From positions 1 to 45,331 of the forward strand of contig CAYGLT010000014.1 in assembly GCA_964350875.1 (NCBI GenBank): 45,331 bases of DNA. Reading direction: 5' to 3'. Positions 1 to 9,142 of this stretch are shown one piece after another (within the stretch, counting starts at the first letter, position 1; every line of letters begins with the position of its first letter). Both the position numbers and the translations under genes were made by a program. The notes beneath the pieces are model-generated. The model saw only the letters and a list, made by a program, of their open reading frames with translations, was not told where the DNA came from and made no database searches. Source of the DNA: JAHBXC01 sp964350875. Its GTDB lineage: Bacteria > Planctomycetota > Phycisphaerae > Phycisphaerales > UBA1924.

Positions 1-6
1 TACCCT
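1..6 (+). promoter_or_regulatory. -10-like element of the first gene
   Basis: TACCCT ends 6 nt before the ATG at 13, the same spacing seen at several other genes of the window, so the mRNA would begin at or next to the start codon. The -35 region lies outside the window. Confidence 0.4.
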
Positions 7-12
7 CCCGTC

Positions 13-690
13 ATGGACATCGACCCATCGACGCTCGAGGTCGCCGAGCGGTACAAGTTACTCATCGGCGCCGTGATCCCCCGCCCCATCGCGTTCGTCT
101 CGACGATTTCCCCCGACGGGAAGTCGACGAACCTCGCGCCGTTCTCGTTCTTCACGGCGGTCGGCTCGAACCCGATGACGCTGATGTTCTGCCCCGCGAA
201 CAACGCCGACGGCACGGAGAAGGACTCCCTGCGCAACGCGAAGCCGCGCGACGAGGGCGGGACGGGCGAGTTCGTGGTCAACATCGTGAGCGAGTCGATC
301 GCGGCCCAGATGGCCGCGTGCGCACAGGAACTTCCGTACGGCGAGAGCGAGTTCGACCTCGCGAAACTCACGCCCATTCCCAGCACCACGGTGAAGCCGC
401 CGCGCGTGATGGAGTCACTGGTGTCGTTCGAGTGCGAGACAACGCAGGTGGTGCGCACCAACCCGGGAGGCAAGGCGGGCGGGAATGTCGTGTTCGGGCG
501 GGTCGTTCGTGTGCACGCGCACGACGATGTCATCGACGAGCGGTATCGGCTCGACCCGGCGAAACTCGCGGCGGTCGGGCGCATGGCGGGGCTCGGGTAT
601 TGCACGACGCGCGAGCGGTTCGATCTGCCGTGGGGAACACCCGCGATGGAACTCGCGGGCAAGCCGCTTCCGCTCAGCCCTTCGCGCTGA
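13..690 (+). CDS. Flavin reductase-like domain protein (flavoredoxin/DIM6-NTAB type)
   Basis: A 225-aa soluble protein. The stretch IGAVIPRPIAFVSTISPDG at residues 18-36, followed by NLAPFSFFTAVGSNPMTLMF, is the start of the FMN-binding split barrel of the flavin reductase-like family. Full-length members are about 200 aa, so it is complete. Such proteins bind FMN and reduce it with NAD(P)H or carry electrons; the partner here is unknown. No Shine-Dalgarno precedes the ATG, in keeping with the -10-like element directly upstream. It converges on ispH and the two reading frames overlap by 17 nt at their 3' ends. Physiological substrate cannot be inferred. Confidence 0.85.
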   Translation: MDIDPSTLEVAERYKLLIGAVIPRPIAFVSTISPDGKSTNLAPFSFFTAVGSNPMTLMFCPANNADGTEKDSLRNAKPRDEGGTGEFVVNIVSESIAAQMAACAQELPYGESEFDLAKLTPIPSTTVKPPRVMESLVSFECETTQVVRTNPGGKAGGNVVFGRVVRVHAHDDVIDERYRLDPAKLAAVGRMAGLGYCTTRERFDLPWGTPAMELAGKPLPLSPSR

Positions 691-1723
691 TGGTCAGCGG
701 GACGGCGCCGTACATCTCGACGGAGTAGTCGTAGTGCCCGATGCGCATGCGCTCGGTGTCGCCCTCGACGCCCCGCTCGCTCTTCCAGCGGCGGAGGGAG
801 GCGGGCAGGTTGAACTCCTGATCCTCATCGACGGTCGAGACGACCTCGATATCGCCGCCGAAGGTGGAAAGGAGCGTCTTGCACACGCCGGCGACGAGGT
901 CTTCGGGCGCCGAGGCGCCCGCGGTGACGAGCACCGTTTCCACGCCTTCGAACCACTCGTCGCGCAGTTCGCTCGCGTCGTCGACGCGCCGGCCCGGGGT
1001 GCCGACATTCTGCGCGATCTCGGTCAGGCGCACGGAGTTGCTGCTGTTCTGTGAACCGACGACGAGCACCAGATCGGCGCGCGGCGCGAAGGTGCGCACG
1101 GCGTGCTGGCGGTTGGTCGTCGCGTAGCAGATGTCGCTGCTCGGGGGTTCCTTGATGTTGGGGAACGCCGCCTTGAGCGCGTCGATGATGACGCCCGCGT
1201 CGTCGGTGCTGAGGGTGGTCTGGGTGAGGTAGACGAGCCGGTCGGGGTCGTCGATTGTCAGCTCGGGGATGTCGTCGGGTGATTCGACGACCTGGATGGC
1301 CGTGGGCGCCTCGCCGCGCGTGCCGACGACCTCCTGGTGGTCCCGATGGCCGACGAGGAGGATCTGGTAGCCCTGCTTGGAGTACCGGATGGCCTCGGCG
1401 TGGACCTTGGTGACCAAGGGGCAGGTGGCGTCGATCGCGGTCAGGTTCCGGGCCCGGGCCGCGGCGCGGACCGCCGGGGAGATGCCGTGGGCGGAGAAGA
1501 CGACGAGCGAGCCCTCGGGGACCTTGTCGATGGACTCGACGAAGATGACCCCTCGGTCGCGGAACCGGCCCACGACATGCTTGTTGTGGACGATCTCGTG
1601 GTAGACATAGACCGGATCGGTCGCGCCGACCTCGGAAAGGGCTTCGAGGATCTGCTCGACGACCTCGATGGCCATCTCGACGCCGGCGCAAAAACCTCTG
1701 GGACTGACGAGCAGGATTCGCAT
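674..1723 (-). CDS. ispH: 4-hydroxy-3-methylbut-2-enyl diphosphate reductase
   Basis: A 349-aa protein for the last step of the MEP isoprenoid pathway, reducing HMBPP to IPP and DMAPP with a 4Fe-4S cluster. The three cluster cysteines are visible: C12 in GFCAGV, C101 in DATCPLVTK and C199 in DICYATTNRQ. The histidine motifs HEIVHNKHVV and VGHRDHQEV and the substrate-binding SQNSSNSVRL are also present. Length is a little above the usual 310-330 aa. With the prenyl synthase at 8174 and dxs at 9143 it gives first, last and chain-elongation isoprenoid genes within 10 kb. It is divergent from rpsD and apparently leaderless: TAGAGT sits 6 nt before the ATG and there is no Shine-Dalgarno. Confidence 0.96.
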   Translation of the reverse strand: MRILLVSPRGFCAGVEMAIEVVEQILEALSEVGATDPVYVYHEIVHNKHVVGRFRDRGVIFVESIDKVPEGSLVVFSAHGISPAVRAAARARNLTAIDATCPLVTKVHAEAIRYSKQGYQILLVGHRDHQEVVGTRGEAPTAIQVVESPDDIPELTIDDPDRLVYLTQTTLSTDDAGVIIDALKAAFPNIKEPPSSDICYATTNRQHAVRTFAPRADLVLVVGSQNSSNSVRLTEIAQNVGTPGRRVDDASELRDEWFEGVETVLVTAGASAPEDLVAGVCKTLLSTFGGDIEVVSTVDEDQEFNLPASLRRWKSERGVEGDTERMRIGHYDYSVEMYGAVPLTISAKG

Positions 1724-1729
1724 CGGCTC

Positions 1730-1735
1730 ACTCTA
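1730..1735 (-). promoter_or_regulatory. -10-like element of ispH (leaderless type)
   Basis: On the minus strand TAGAGT is followed by 6 nt and then the ispH ATG. A start site 6-7 nt downstream of the hexamer would fall on the start codon. Confidence 0.5.
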
Positions 1736-1760
1736 CGCTCGGAGAGGGCCCGCCGATCGG

Positions 1761-1790
1761 TTGATTTCCGGCCTCCGGCGACCTTCTATT
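1761..1790 (+). promoter_or_regulatory. Candidate rpsD promoter
   Basis: TTGATT (1761-1766) is followed after 17-18 nt by TTCTAT/TCTATT (1784-1790), the best -35/-10 pair in the 210-bp ispH-rpsD divergent region. It would give a leader of about 137 nt, long enough for autoregulatory structure, but I could not identify a specific S4-binding fold. Confidence 0.35.
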
Positions 1791-1933
1791 GCCCTCCCAC
1801 GGGCGAGCAGCCCGAGGGTCGTCAACCTGGACCGGACCTCGACGGACCGCAGCCGCGGCCACCCGGAGGTCGCTTCCATCACCCCCGAAGCACCCCTTCG
1901 CACGATCACGCGAAGGGCGACGGAGCGAACGAT

Positions 1934-2533
1934 ATGGCCAATTACACCGGCCCCAAGGTCAAGCTTTCCCGCCGCGTCGGCGTGCCGATCGCTGACCTTC
2001 CCAAGCACACCTCGAAGCGCCAGCTCAACCCGCCGGGCATGCACGGCTACCGCGGTCGTCGTCTGCGCGACTACGGCATCCGCAAGAACGAAAAGCAGAA
2101 GCTGCGCTACCACTACAATGTGCTCGAGCGTCAGTTCGAGCGCTACATGGACGAGGCGTCCCGCCGTCCGGGCAACACCGGTGAGGTGCTCCTGCAGTTG
2201 CTCGAGCGTCGTCTGGACAATGTTGTCCGCCGCGCCGGCTTCGCCCGCTCGATCTGGGCCGCCCGCCAGCTGGTGGTCCACGGGCATGTGAAGGTCAACG
2301 GCAAGAAGGTCGACCGCCCGTCGTACCAGATCTCGCTGAACGACAAGATCACGATCAAGGACAAGACCCAGAAGCTCGTCCGCGAGCACATGGAGTCGCT
2401 GGTCGGTCATGTCACCCCGGGCTGGATCGATGTGAACCCGTCGGAACTGACCTGCGCGGTCACCGCGTTGCCCACGCCCGACCAGATCCCCTTCGATGTG
2501 AACACCAACCTGATCGTCGAATACTACCGCTAA
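1934..2533 (+). CDS. rpsD: 30S ribosomal protein S4 (uS4)
   Basis: A 199-aa protein whose start MANYTGPKVKLSRR and C-terminal S4 RNA-binding domain (RLDNVVRRAGFARS, then RQLVVHGHVKVNGKKVD) are diagnostic. It binds 16S rRNA early in 30S assembly and can act as a translational repressor. It is the cysteine-poor form without the N-terminal zinc motif. The frame is open further upstream, but the ATG at 1934 is chosen because it gives the standard N terminus and is preceded by GGAG at 1922-1925. It stands alone rather than in the usual alpha operon with rpsM, rpsK, rpoA and rplQ. A strong terminator follows at once. Confidence 0.97.
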   Translation: MANYTGPKVKLSRRVGVPIADLPKHTSKRQLNPPGMHGYRGRRLRDYGIRKNEKQKLRYHYNVLERQFERYMDEASRRPGNTGEVLLQLLERRLDNVVRRAGFARSIWAARQLVVHGHVKVNGKKVDRPSYQISLNDKITIKDKTQKLVREHMESLVGHVTPGWIDVNPSELTCAVTALPTPDQIPFDVNTNLIVEYYR

Positions 2534-2564
2534 GCCCGCTTTCAGCGTCGCAGAGCCACCAACG

Positions 2565-2593
2565 CGCCCCGGCCCCTCGCCGGGGCGTTTTTC
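2565..2593 (+). terminator. Rho-independent terminator of rpsD
   Basis: An 8-bp stem CGCCCCGG/CCGGGGCG with a 7-nt loop is followed by TTTTTCC, 31 nt after the rpsD stop. Confidence 0.85.
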
Positions 2594-2681
2594 CTTTCGC
2601 CGACGCGTCGAGCCCCCGGCGCGTATCCTCTTCGCTCTTCCCGGGGCCTCTCTCGCCCTCCAGCCCGATCAAGCGAACGCC

Positions 2682-4634
2682 ATGCTGAAATTCTTCCGCA
2701 AGTACAACAAGATCATCCTGGTCGTCGGCGGCTCGCTGCTGATGGTCGCGTTCCTCGTACCACAGGCCCTCCAGCAACTTGGGAAGGCCGCCGCGGGCCG
2801 GACGATCGCCAAGTTCGAGGGCGGGTCGTACTCCCAACTCGATGTCCAGCGCGCGGCCGCCGAACTCAACGGCATCGAGAACCTGATCGGCATCGACAGA
2901 GAGAGTCTCGGGATCGAGAACGAGGAGCACTGGCTGCTGCTCGTGTCGGAAGCCAGTCGCGCGGGGTTCCGCGGCGGGCCGAGCGATGCCGAGGTCTTCA
3001 TCAACCAACTCGCCGCAGGCGCAGCGCAGCAGTTCGCCGCGCAGAGCGGCGGTGAGATCTCCCCCGACGAGGCGTTCACGCAGGCGCGCAACGCGCTGCT
3101 CATGCGCAGGACGCAGATCGGCGGCGAGAACCCCATCGGCGTGGACGAGGCGCTCGCCGACCTCTTCGCGGTCCAGCGCCTTCGCTCGAGTTACTTCGCG
3201 GCGCCCAAGATGAGCACGGCCCGCGCGATCCGGTTCGCCGACACCGTGCTCGACACGGCCCGCGCGCAACTCTCGGTCGTCCCGGCCGACGCGCTGCTGG
3301 CCGAGACGCCCGTCCCTTCGAGCGCCGAACTCGAGACGCAATTCGAACAGTTCCGCGACATCAACGCGGGCGAGGGCGACCTCGGCTTCGGGTACCGTCA
3401 GCCCGTGGGCGTGCAGGTCGAGTGGATCACGCTCGACCCGCGCGGCATCGCGGACGCCGTCACGCTCGATCCCATCGATGTGCGCAAGCGCTTCGAGGCA
3501 AACCGCGACCGCTACCCGGGCGATTTCGCGAGCGAGCGGGCCAATGTCCGCGCCGAACTCACCGACGAGCGTGTCCAGTCGATCCTGACCGACGCCGAGC
3601 AGGCGATCCGCGCGTACGGGCTCGACGACATCAACGGTTCGCCCGCCAATCCCGCGACGGGTCTGCGTGAACTGCCCGCCGACTGGAGCGCGAACCGCAC
3701 GCCGCTCGAGGTCGTCGCCGAGGCGGTCGTCGTCCGTATCAAGGACAAGTACGGCGTCACGATCCCCCACCCGTTCGTCGGCGTGCAGAACCAGGGCTGG
3801 CTCTCCCCGACCGAGTTCCAGCAGTTGCCCGGCATCGGACGGTCGTTCGTTCGCGACGGCCTGCGCGTGACCTCGCTCTCGAGCGTGCTCGATCAGATCC
3901 GCGAAGGCATGCCCGCCGACGCGACCGGCACGCCGCGCTTCCAGGTCGGCGTGCTCGACCGCCCCTCGTTCGATTCGGCGGACCAGCAGCACTACTTCCG
4001 ATTCCTCGCGGCCCGTCCCGCGGGTCCGGCGGCCACGATCGACGAAGTCCGCGACCAGGTCGTGCGCGACCTGCGCCGCCTGCAGGCGTACGACCTGCTG
4101 GTCGAGCGCGCGGAATCCGCACGCGACACCCTGATCGCGCGCGGCCCGAAGGCCGCCGCCAACACGATCGACCCGTCGGCGGGCGAGACCATCGTCAGCG
4201 TTTCGGACGAGCGCGCCGCTCCCGTGGGCAGCCCCTTCGCGGGCGAACTGCTCACCCGCGTGCTCGGCTCGGAAGAGTTCCGAGCGCCCGTGATGGCCGC
4301 GGCCCGCGAACTCGACCCGCTCCAGCCCATCGATGTCCAGTCGCTCGAGATGCGCTCGCTGATCGAGCCGGTCCGCGACGCCCTCGCCGTGGCGTTCGTG
4401 CGGCTCACGGCCCGCGACCCGCTGACCCGCGAGGAATACGAGCAACTCCAGAGCCAGATTGTTTCGACCGCGATGCAGCAGGAACTCATCGACGGTCAGG
4501 GCGAGGAGGCCAACCCCTTCTCGTTCGAGCGGATGAAGGAGCGCCTGGGTCACCGCGCCGTGGGCGGCGGTCGGACCGTCGAAGCGGAGACGGACGAGGA
4601 TTCCGAAACGGAGACCGACGCCGAGGCGGTCTGA
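2682..4634 (+). CDS. Membrane-anchored SurA/PpiD-like chaperone
   Basis: A 650-aa protein with the PpiD layout: a short basic cytoplasmic start (MLKFFRKYNK), one transmembrane segment at about residues 11-32, then a large soluble extracytoplasmic part. The first 200 residues (FEGGSYSQLDVQRAAAELNG..., helical, QL-rich) resemble a SurA N-terminal chaperone domain. I cannot see a convincing parvulin active site, so isomerase activity is doubtful. The C terminus is an acidic Glu/Asp/Thr tail. A likely role is folding of exported proteins; the lipoprotein parvulin at 37751 would be a second such factor. TATCCT at 2624-2629 is a possible -10, giving a leader of about 45 nt. Function is inferred from architecture. 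Confidence 0.7.
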   Translation: MLKFFRKYNKIILVVGGSLLMVAFLVPQALQQLGKAAAGRTIAKFEGGSYSQLDVQRAAAELNGIENLIGIDRESLGIENEEHWLLLVSEASRAGFRGGPSDAEVFINQLAAGAAQQFAAQSGGEISPDEAFTQARNALLMRRTQIGGENPIGVDEALADLFAVQRLRSSYFAAPKMSTARAIRFADTVLDTARAQLSVVPADALLAETPVPSSAELETQFEQFRDINAGEGDLGFGYRQPVGVQVEWITLDPRGIADAVTLDPIDVRKRFEANRDRYPGDFASERANVRAELTDERVQSILTDAEQAIRAYGLDDINGSPANPATGLRELPADWSANRTPLEVVAEAVVVRIKDKYGVTIPHPFVGVQNQGWLSPTEFQQLPGIGRSFVRDGLRVTSLSSVLDQIREGMPADATGTPRFQVGVLDRPSFDSADQQHYFRFLAARPAGPAATIDEVRDQVVRDLRRLQAYDLLVERAESARDTLIARGPKAAANTIDPSAGETIVSVSDERAAPVGSPFAGELLTRVLGSEEFRAPVMAAARELDPLQPIDVQSLEMRSLIEPVRDALAVAFVRLTARDPLTREEYEQLQSQIVSTAMQQELIDGQGEEANPFSFERMKERLGHRAVGGGRTVEAETDEDSETETDAEAV

Positions 4635-4740
4635 TCCCCGCGTGGCCGCACCTTGATCGGGCTGGGCCGGTAGAACACCCCGCACGGGCGGATCGTGCGT
4701 TCACTCTGGCACTCACGCGGCCGCACACGGAAGCCGACCG

Positions 4741-6069
4741 ATGACCTTTCTCCTCGAGACGATCAAACTCGGCCTCAGCAACCTCCGTCTGCACATCCTC
4801 CGATCGATCCTGACGGCGCTGGGCATCATCCTGGGCGTGTCCGCCGTGATCACGATGGTGAGCATCGGCGAGGGATCCAAGCAGCAGGCCCTCGAACAAC
4901 TCGAACGCCTCGGTGCGCGCAACATCATCGTGCGTTCCCAGAAGCCGCCCGAGAGCCAGCAGGGCGGCGGCGGCAACCGCTCGTGGGTCTCGAAGTTCGG
5001 CATCACCCGCGAAGACTACGAGGTCGTCCAGGCGAACTTCCCCAACGCCGACCACATCGTCCCGCTCAAGGCGGTCGGCGGCCAGATGCTCAAGGACGAG
5101 CGCCGGATGACCAGCCAGGCGTTCGGCGTGACGCCCGACCTTGCCGAGATCATCAACCTGCGCGTGGGCCGGGGACGCTACCTCAAGCCCGGGGATCTCG
5201 AGGACAACGCGACGGTCGCGGTGATCGGCGAAGAGGTCGCGAAGAAACTCTTCCCGTTCTCCGACCCGCTTGGCGACACGGTCCGGATCGACGACAAGGC
5301 CTTCACGGTGGTGGGCGTGCTCGACCCGGTCGGCTTGTCGGGCGGCGCCGGCGCGGCGCTCGTGGGCCGCGACCTGAACCTCGACATCCACATCCCGATC
5401 ACCACGGCGCGAACGATGTTCGGCGATCAGGTCGTCCGGCGCACTTCGGGCTCATTCCAGGCCAACGAGGTGCAGGTCGAGGAGATCTACCTCGCCTCGC
5501 GCGAGCGTGAGACGGTGCTGTACGACGCCGACCGACTCCGGCGCATCATGCAGGTCAGGCACCCCGGGCTCACCGACATCACACTGATCGTTCCCTACGA
5601 GTTGCTCGAATCCGCGAAGAAGACCGCCCTCACATGGTCGCTGGTGCTGGGCGCCATCGCGGGCATCGCGCTGCTCGTGGGCGGCATCGGCATCATGAAC
5701 ATCATGCTGGCGAGCGTGACCGAGCGGACCCGCGAGATCGGCATCCGCCGCGCGCTGGGCGCCACGCGGAAACACATCATCTGGCAGTTCCTCGTCGAGA
5801 CCTCGGTGCTGTCGGCCATCGGCGGGCTGATCGGCGTGGGGCTGGGCATCGCGCTGTCGGTGGGGATCGGCTACGGCGTGCCGATCCTGCCCAAAGCGCC
5901 CGTCATCGGGCAGTTCTTCCCGACGGATGTCTCCCTCCCGACCCAGGTCACCTCGTGGTCGATCTTCGTCTCGTTCGCGGTCGCGACCGCGACGGGGCTG
6001 ATCTTCGGCATCTACCCGGCGAAAATGGCCGCCCGCCAGGACCCGATCGTCGCGTTGCGCCACGACTGA
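4741..6069 (+). CDS. MacB/FtsX-type ABC transporter permease
   Basis: A 442-aa protein with the MacB fold. TM1 is at about residues 18-42 (LRSILTALGIILGVSAVITM), followed by a periplasmic MacB_PCD domain to about residue 290. Three C-terminal helices follow, the first carrying GGIGIMNIMLASVTERTREIG, the most conserved FtsX-domain signature. These permeases export substrates or work on lipoproteins or peptides in the envelope with a separate ATPase. No ATPase or membrane-fusion gene adjoins it. The only MacB/LolD-type ATPase in the window is at 30545, so they may pair in trans. The possible -10 TAGAAC is at 4671-4676. Confidence 0.88.
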   Translation: MTFLLETIKLGLSNLRLHILRSILTALGIILGVSAVITMVSIGEGSKQQALEQLERLGARNIIVRSQKPPESQQGGGGNRSWVSKFGITREDYEVVQANFPNADHIVPLKAVGGQMLKDERRMTSQAFGVTPDLAEIINLRVGRGRYLKPGDLEDNATVAVIGEEVAKKLFPFSDPLGDTVRIDDKAFTVVGVLDPVGLSGGAGAALVGRDLNLDIHIPITTARTMFGDQVVRRTSGSFQANEVQVEEIYLASRERETVLYDADRLRRIMQVRHPGLTDITLIVPYELLESAKKTALTWSLVLGAIAGIALLVGGIGIMNIMLASVTERTREIGIRRALGATRKHIIWQFLVETSVLSAIGGLIGVGLGIALSVGIGYGVPILPKAPVIGQFFPTDVSLPTQVTSWSIFVSFAVATATGLIFGIYPAKMAARQDPIVALRHD

Positions 6070-6092
6070 CCCCCGGGACGATCCGGCGCGCG

Positions 6093-6098
6093 TACAGT
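6093..6098 (+). promoter_or_regulatory. -10-like element of rsmB (leaderless type)
   Basis: TACAGT ends 7 nt before the TTG start at 6106, in the spacer after the permease gene. Confidence 0.45.
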
Positions 6099-6105
6099 CG
6101 GCCAC

Positions 6106-7608
6106 TTGAACGACCAGCACAACGACAAGCCCGCCCCTCGCACGCCGGACGCCGCCCTGCGCGCGGTCGAATTCACCCCGCCCGCGGCGGGAGAAGACGC
6201 CCGCCGCTTCCGCCGCGACCGGATCGATTCGCCGCTGATCAAGGCCTCCGACCTCGGGGCCGCCGTCGATCAGGCGCGCGAGTCGATCTACCACGCGCTG
6301 AGCAAGCAGGTCCGCGCGTACCCGAACCTCGACATCGACGGGCTGAACGCGGATCGGCTCGGCCCGCTCGACGCGGCCTTCGCCCACGCCGTCTACGACG
6401 CGACCATCCGCCGCTGGATCACCATCGAGTACCTGCTCAAGCAGCACATGCGGCAGGAGTGGGACCTGGTTGAGGCTCGCGTGCGCGGCGCGCTCATGGG
6501 CGGCGCGGCGCAGATCCTTTTCCTCTCGAAAGTTCCGGCCCGCGCTGCGGTGCATTCGACCGTCGAGTGGGCGAAACGGCGCGTGCGCCCCGGCGCCGGC
6601 GCGATGGTGAACGCCGTCCTGCGGCGAATCTCCGAGGAGGTCGTCTCCGATCCCGACGCGCGGTTCCGCGATTCGTGGACCGACCGGACAGACGAGATCC
6701 CGCTGGCCGACGGGCGCGCCCTCGCGCTCGCGGTGTCGCGTCTCCCGGACGATCCCGTCTCGCGCCTCGCGGTCGCGACGAGCCACCCGATCTCGCTCCT
6801 GCGTTCGTGGCTCAAGAACATGAGCATCCGCGATGTGCGCGCGATCGCCGTGCACGGCCTCGCGCAGCCCCCGGTCATCCTCAACACCCAGCACGCGCGC
6901 GAGCCGATCCCGGCCGACCTCGCCAAGCCGCACGCGGCGCCCGGGCACCACCTGTTCCTCGGCACGCGCGACGAACTCATCGCGTTGCTCGCGAGTCGCG
7001 ACGACATCTGGGTGCAGGACCCCGCGTCGTCGCTGGCCGTGCAGAGCGTGCTCGACCTCAAGCCCTCGCTGGTCATCGATGCCTGCGCGGGGCAGGGCAC
7101 GAAGACGCGTCAACTCGCCGCGGCGTTCCCGAACGCGAAGATCATCGCGACGGATGTCCACGATCAGCGCCGCGAGATCCTGAAGAAGACCTTCGCCGGC
7201 AGCGAGCAGGTCGAGGTGGTGCTCCACAAGCGCCTGATCGATTACTCGGGCAAGGCCGATCTGGTCTTCCTCGATGTCCCGTGCTCGAACACGGGCGTGC
7301 TCGCGCGGCGGGTCGAAGCGCGATACCGCTTCAACGAGGATTCGCTGACCGGCCTGGTGAACACCCAGCGTCAGATCCTCGCCGACTCGATCCGACTGTT
7401 GACCGACAACGCGGCGGGCGGCGAGCGCGGGCAGATCCTGTACTCCACTTGTTCGCTCGAGAAGGCGGAGAACGAGGATCAGGTCGCCTGGATGGAACGC
7501 TGGCACGCGATGAAACCGTCGCGCGTCCATCGCCGGGCGCCCGAGGGAGGGCCGGGGAAAGACCCCCAGGCCTATACCGACGGCGCTTTCGCCGTGCTGT
7601 TGTCCTGA
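6106..7608 (+). CDS. rsmB: RsmB-like 16S rRNA (cytosine-5) methyltransferase
   Basis: A 500-aa protein with the Sun/RsmB plan: an N-terminal NusB-like helical RNA-binding domain (about 45-180) and a C-terminal SAM-dependent m5C methyltransferase (about 215-500). The SAM site is DACAGQGTKTRQL. The two cysteines of the m5C mechanism are C393 in DVPCSNTGVL and C449 (nucleophile) in YSTCSLEKAEN. The family methylates C967 of 16S rRNA (E. coli numbering). TTG at 6106 is the likely start: no ATG lies near the N terminus, and the promoter-like TACAGT is 7 nt upstream. A TTG start on a leaderless message is unusual, so the exact start is uncertain. Confidence 0.88.
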   Translation: MNDQHNDKPAPRTPDAALRAVEFTPPAAGEDARRFRRDRIDSPLIKASDLGAAVDQARESIYHALSKQVRAYPNLDIDGLNADRLGPLDAAFAHAVYDATIRRWITIEYLLKQHMRQEWDLVEARVRGALMGGAAQILFLSKVPARAAVHSTVEWAKRRVRPGAGAMVNAVLRRISEEVVSDPDARFRDSWTDRTDEIPLADGRALALAVSRLPDDPVSRLAVATSHPISLLRSWLKNMSIRDVRAIAVHGLAQPPVILNTQHAREPIPADLAKPHAAPGHHLFLGTRDELIALLASRDDIWVQDPASSLAVQSVLDLKPSLVIDACAGQGTKTRQLAAAFPNAKIIATDVHDQRREILKKTFAGSEQVEVVLHKRLIDYSGKADLVFLDVPCSNTGVLARRVEARYRFNEDSLTGLVNTQRQILADSIRLLTDNAAGGERGQILYSTCSLEKAENEDQVAWMERWHAMKPSRVHRRAPEGGPGKDPQAYTDGAFAVLLS

Positions 7609-7709
7609 TGTTCCACGGCGGCTCGGCTACACTCCACGCAACGCCGTCCGATCGGCGACCCCTGTGTTCGCGAATGTCCCCCCTACCGCCCGGCGCGTGA
7701 GTTGCCTCG

Positions 7710-8177
7710 ATGAACCTCACCGAGATCCTGAAACCCTCGTGCGTGAAGGTCCCGCTCGACGCGACGGACAAGAAGTCGGCGATCTTCGAACTCGTCGATT
7801 TGATGGAGAGCGCAAGCCTCGTCAACGACGCCGAGTCGCTGAAGACGGCGGTCTGGACCCGCGAGCAGACGCGAACCACGGGCATCGGGCACGGGCTGGC
7901 GATCCCCCACGGCAAGTGTGACTCGGTCACGAGTCTCGCGATGGCCATCGGCCGCCCCGCCGAGCCGCTCGAGTTCGCGGCGATCGATCAGCGACCGGTT
8001 CGACTCATCGTGCTGCTCGCGAGCCCGCCCGACCGCACGAGCGACCACATCCAGGCGCTGGCGAAGATCAGCCGCCTGATGACCGACGCGGACTTCCGCG
8101 AGAAACTCTTCAACGCGGAGTCGTCGGACGAGTTGTACGCCATGCTCGCCGCGCAAGAGCAGCATGTCGCCTCGTGA
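7710..8177 (+). CDS. PTS EIIA-2 (fructose/nitrogen type) domain protein
   Basis: A 155-aa stand-alone EIIA of the mannitol/fructose/PtsN family. The phosphate-accepting histidine is H67 in the motif GIGHGLAIPHGK, and the following LAMAIGRPAEPLEF and PDRTSDHIQALAKISRLM are typical of the fold. No EIIB, EIIC, HPr or EI gene is in the window, so a regulatory PtsN-like role is more likely than sugar uptake; that is inference. Its TGA overlaps the GTG of the prenyl synthase (GTGA), so the two are translationally coupled. A TACACT -10-like hexamer at 7628-7633 would give a leader of about 70 nt. Confidence 0.88.
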   Translation: MNLTEILKPSCVKVPLDATDKKSAIFELVDLMESASLVNDAESLKTAVWTREQTRTTGIGHGLAIPHGKCDSVTSLAMAIGRPAEPLEFAAIDQRPVRLIVLLASPPDRTSDHIQALAKISRLMTDADFREKLFNAESSDELYAMLAAQEQHVAS

Positions 8178-9082
8178 GCACGATGTCCTCGCAGCACGCG
8201 GCGCCGCCTGACTGTCTTACGACCAACGCCGCGCTTACGGACGCGCACCTCGAACAATTCATCGGACGGCTCGAACTCGCCGAGAATCTGCGCGGCGCGA
8301 TCCGCTACGCGCTGCTGGGCGGGGGCAAGCGCCTGCGTCCCGCGCTGGCGCTCGAGTGCTGCGCCGCCGTCGGCGCCGACAGACGATCGGCGTTGCCCGC
8401 CGCCGCCGCCGTCGAACTGATCCACGCGTTCTCGCTCGCGCACGACGACCTCCCCGCGATGGACGACGACGACCTTCGACGCGGCCGCCCGACATTGCAC
8501 AAGGCGTTCGACGAAGCGATGGCGATCCTCGCGGGCGACGCGATGACCGTGCTGGCGTTCCGCGCGCTGTGCGAGAGCACGATCGATCCGTCGCTCTCGG
8601 GTCGGTTGTGCCGCGAACTCGCCGACGCGTCGGCGGCGATGATCGTCGGGCAGGTGTACGACACCCTGGGCGGCATGCCCGACACGCTCAGCAAGGGCGA
8701 GCAGGTCGCGCTGATCCACCGTTGCAAGACGGGCGCCTTGCTGCTGGCCTCGTGCCGCATGGGCGCCTTGATGGGAATGTGGGGAAGGCCTTCCGACACC
8801 GGCCTTGCCGCCCTCACCTCGTACGGGACCGCGATCGGGCTGATGTACCAGATCGTGGACGATCTGCTCGATGTTGAGCAGACGACCGAGAAAACCGGCA
8901 AGCGCACGGGCAAAGACGCCGATGCGGGGAAACTCACCTTCCCGGGCGTTCTGGGAGTGGAGCGGTCCAGGGCCGAAGTGGAACGGCTCAGGGCCCTTGC
9001 GCAGGAATCGATCCGCCCGTTCGGGCCGGCCGGGACCGAACTTTCCCGAATCTGCGACTTCCTCGCCGTGCGAACTTCCTGA
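8174..9082 (+). CDS. ispA: Polyprenyl (farnesyl/geranylgeranyl) diphosphate synthase
   Basis: A 302-aa trans-prenyltransferase that condenses IPP with allylic diphosphates. GGGKRLRPAL and the first aspartate-rich motif DDLPAMDDD (D91, D92, D97) are followed by GRPTLH. The second motif is DDLLD at 229-233, followed by KTGKRTGKDADAGKLTFP. The first motif has four residues between its acidic pairs (DDxxxxD), the form usual in bacterial FPP/GGPP synthases. Chain length cannot be fixed from sequence alone. Start is GTG 8174 overlapping the upstream stop, or the ATG nine bases later. It lies just before dxs, a common bacterial arrangement (compare E. coli xseB-ispA-dxs). Confidence 0.92.
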   Translation: MSTMSSQHAAPPDCLTTNAALTDAHLEQFIGRLELAENLRGAIRYALLGGGKRLRPALALECCAAVGADRRSALPAAAAVELIHAFSLAHDDLPAMDDDDLRRGRPTLHKAFDEAMAILAGDAMTVLAFRALCESTIDPSLSGRLCRELADASAAMIVGQVYDTLGGMPDTLSKGEQVALIHRCKTGALLLASCRMGALMGMWGRPSDTGLAALTSYGTAIGLMYQIVDDLLDVEQTTEKTGKRTGKDADAGKLTFPGVLGVERSRAEVERLRALAQESIRPFGPAGTELSRICDFLAVRTS

Positions 9083-9142
9083 GGGCGAAATCCCTACACT
9101 GATGTGACTTCCCAGTCGCTCCAAGGAAGGCCGACACGACCG

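Noticed and set aside
1337..1933. N-terminal extension of rpsD
   Set aside because: The frame is open upstream but runs antisense through ispH. The ATG at 1934 has a Shine-Dalgarno and gives the standard S4 N terminus.
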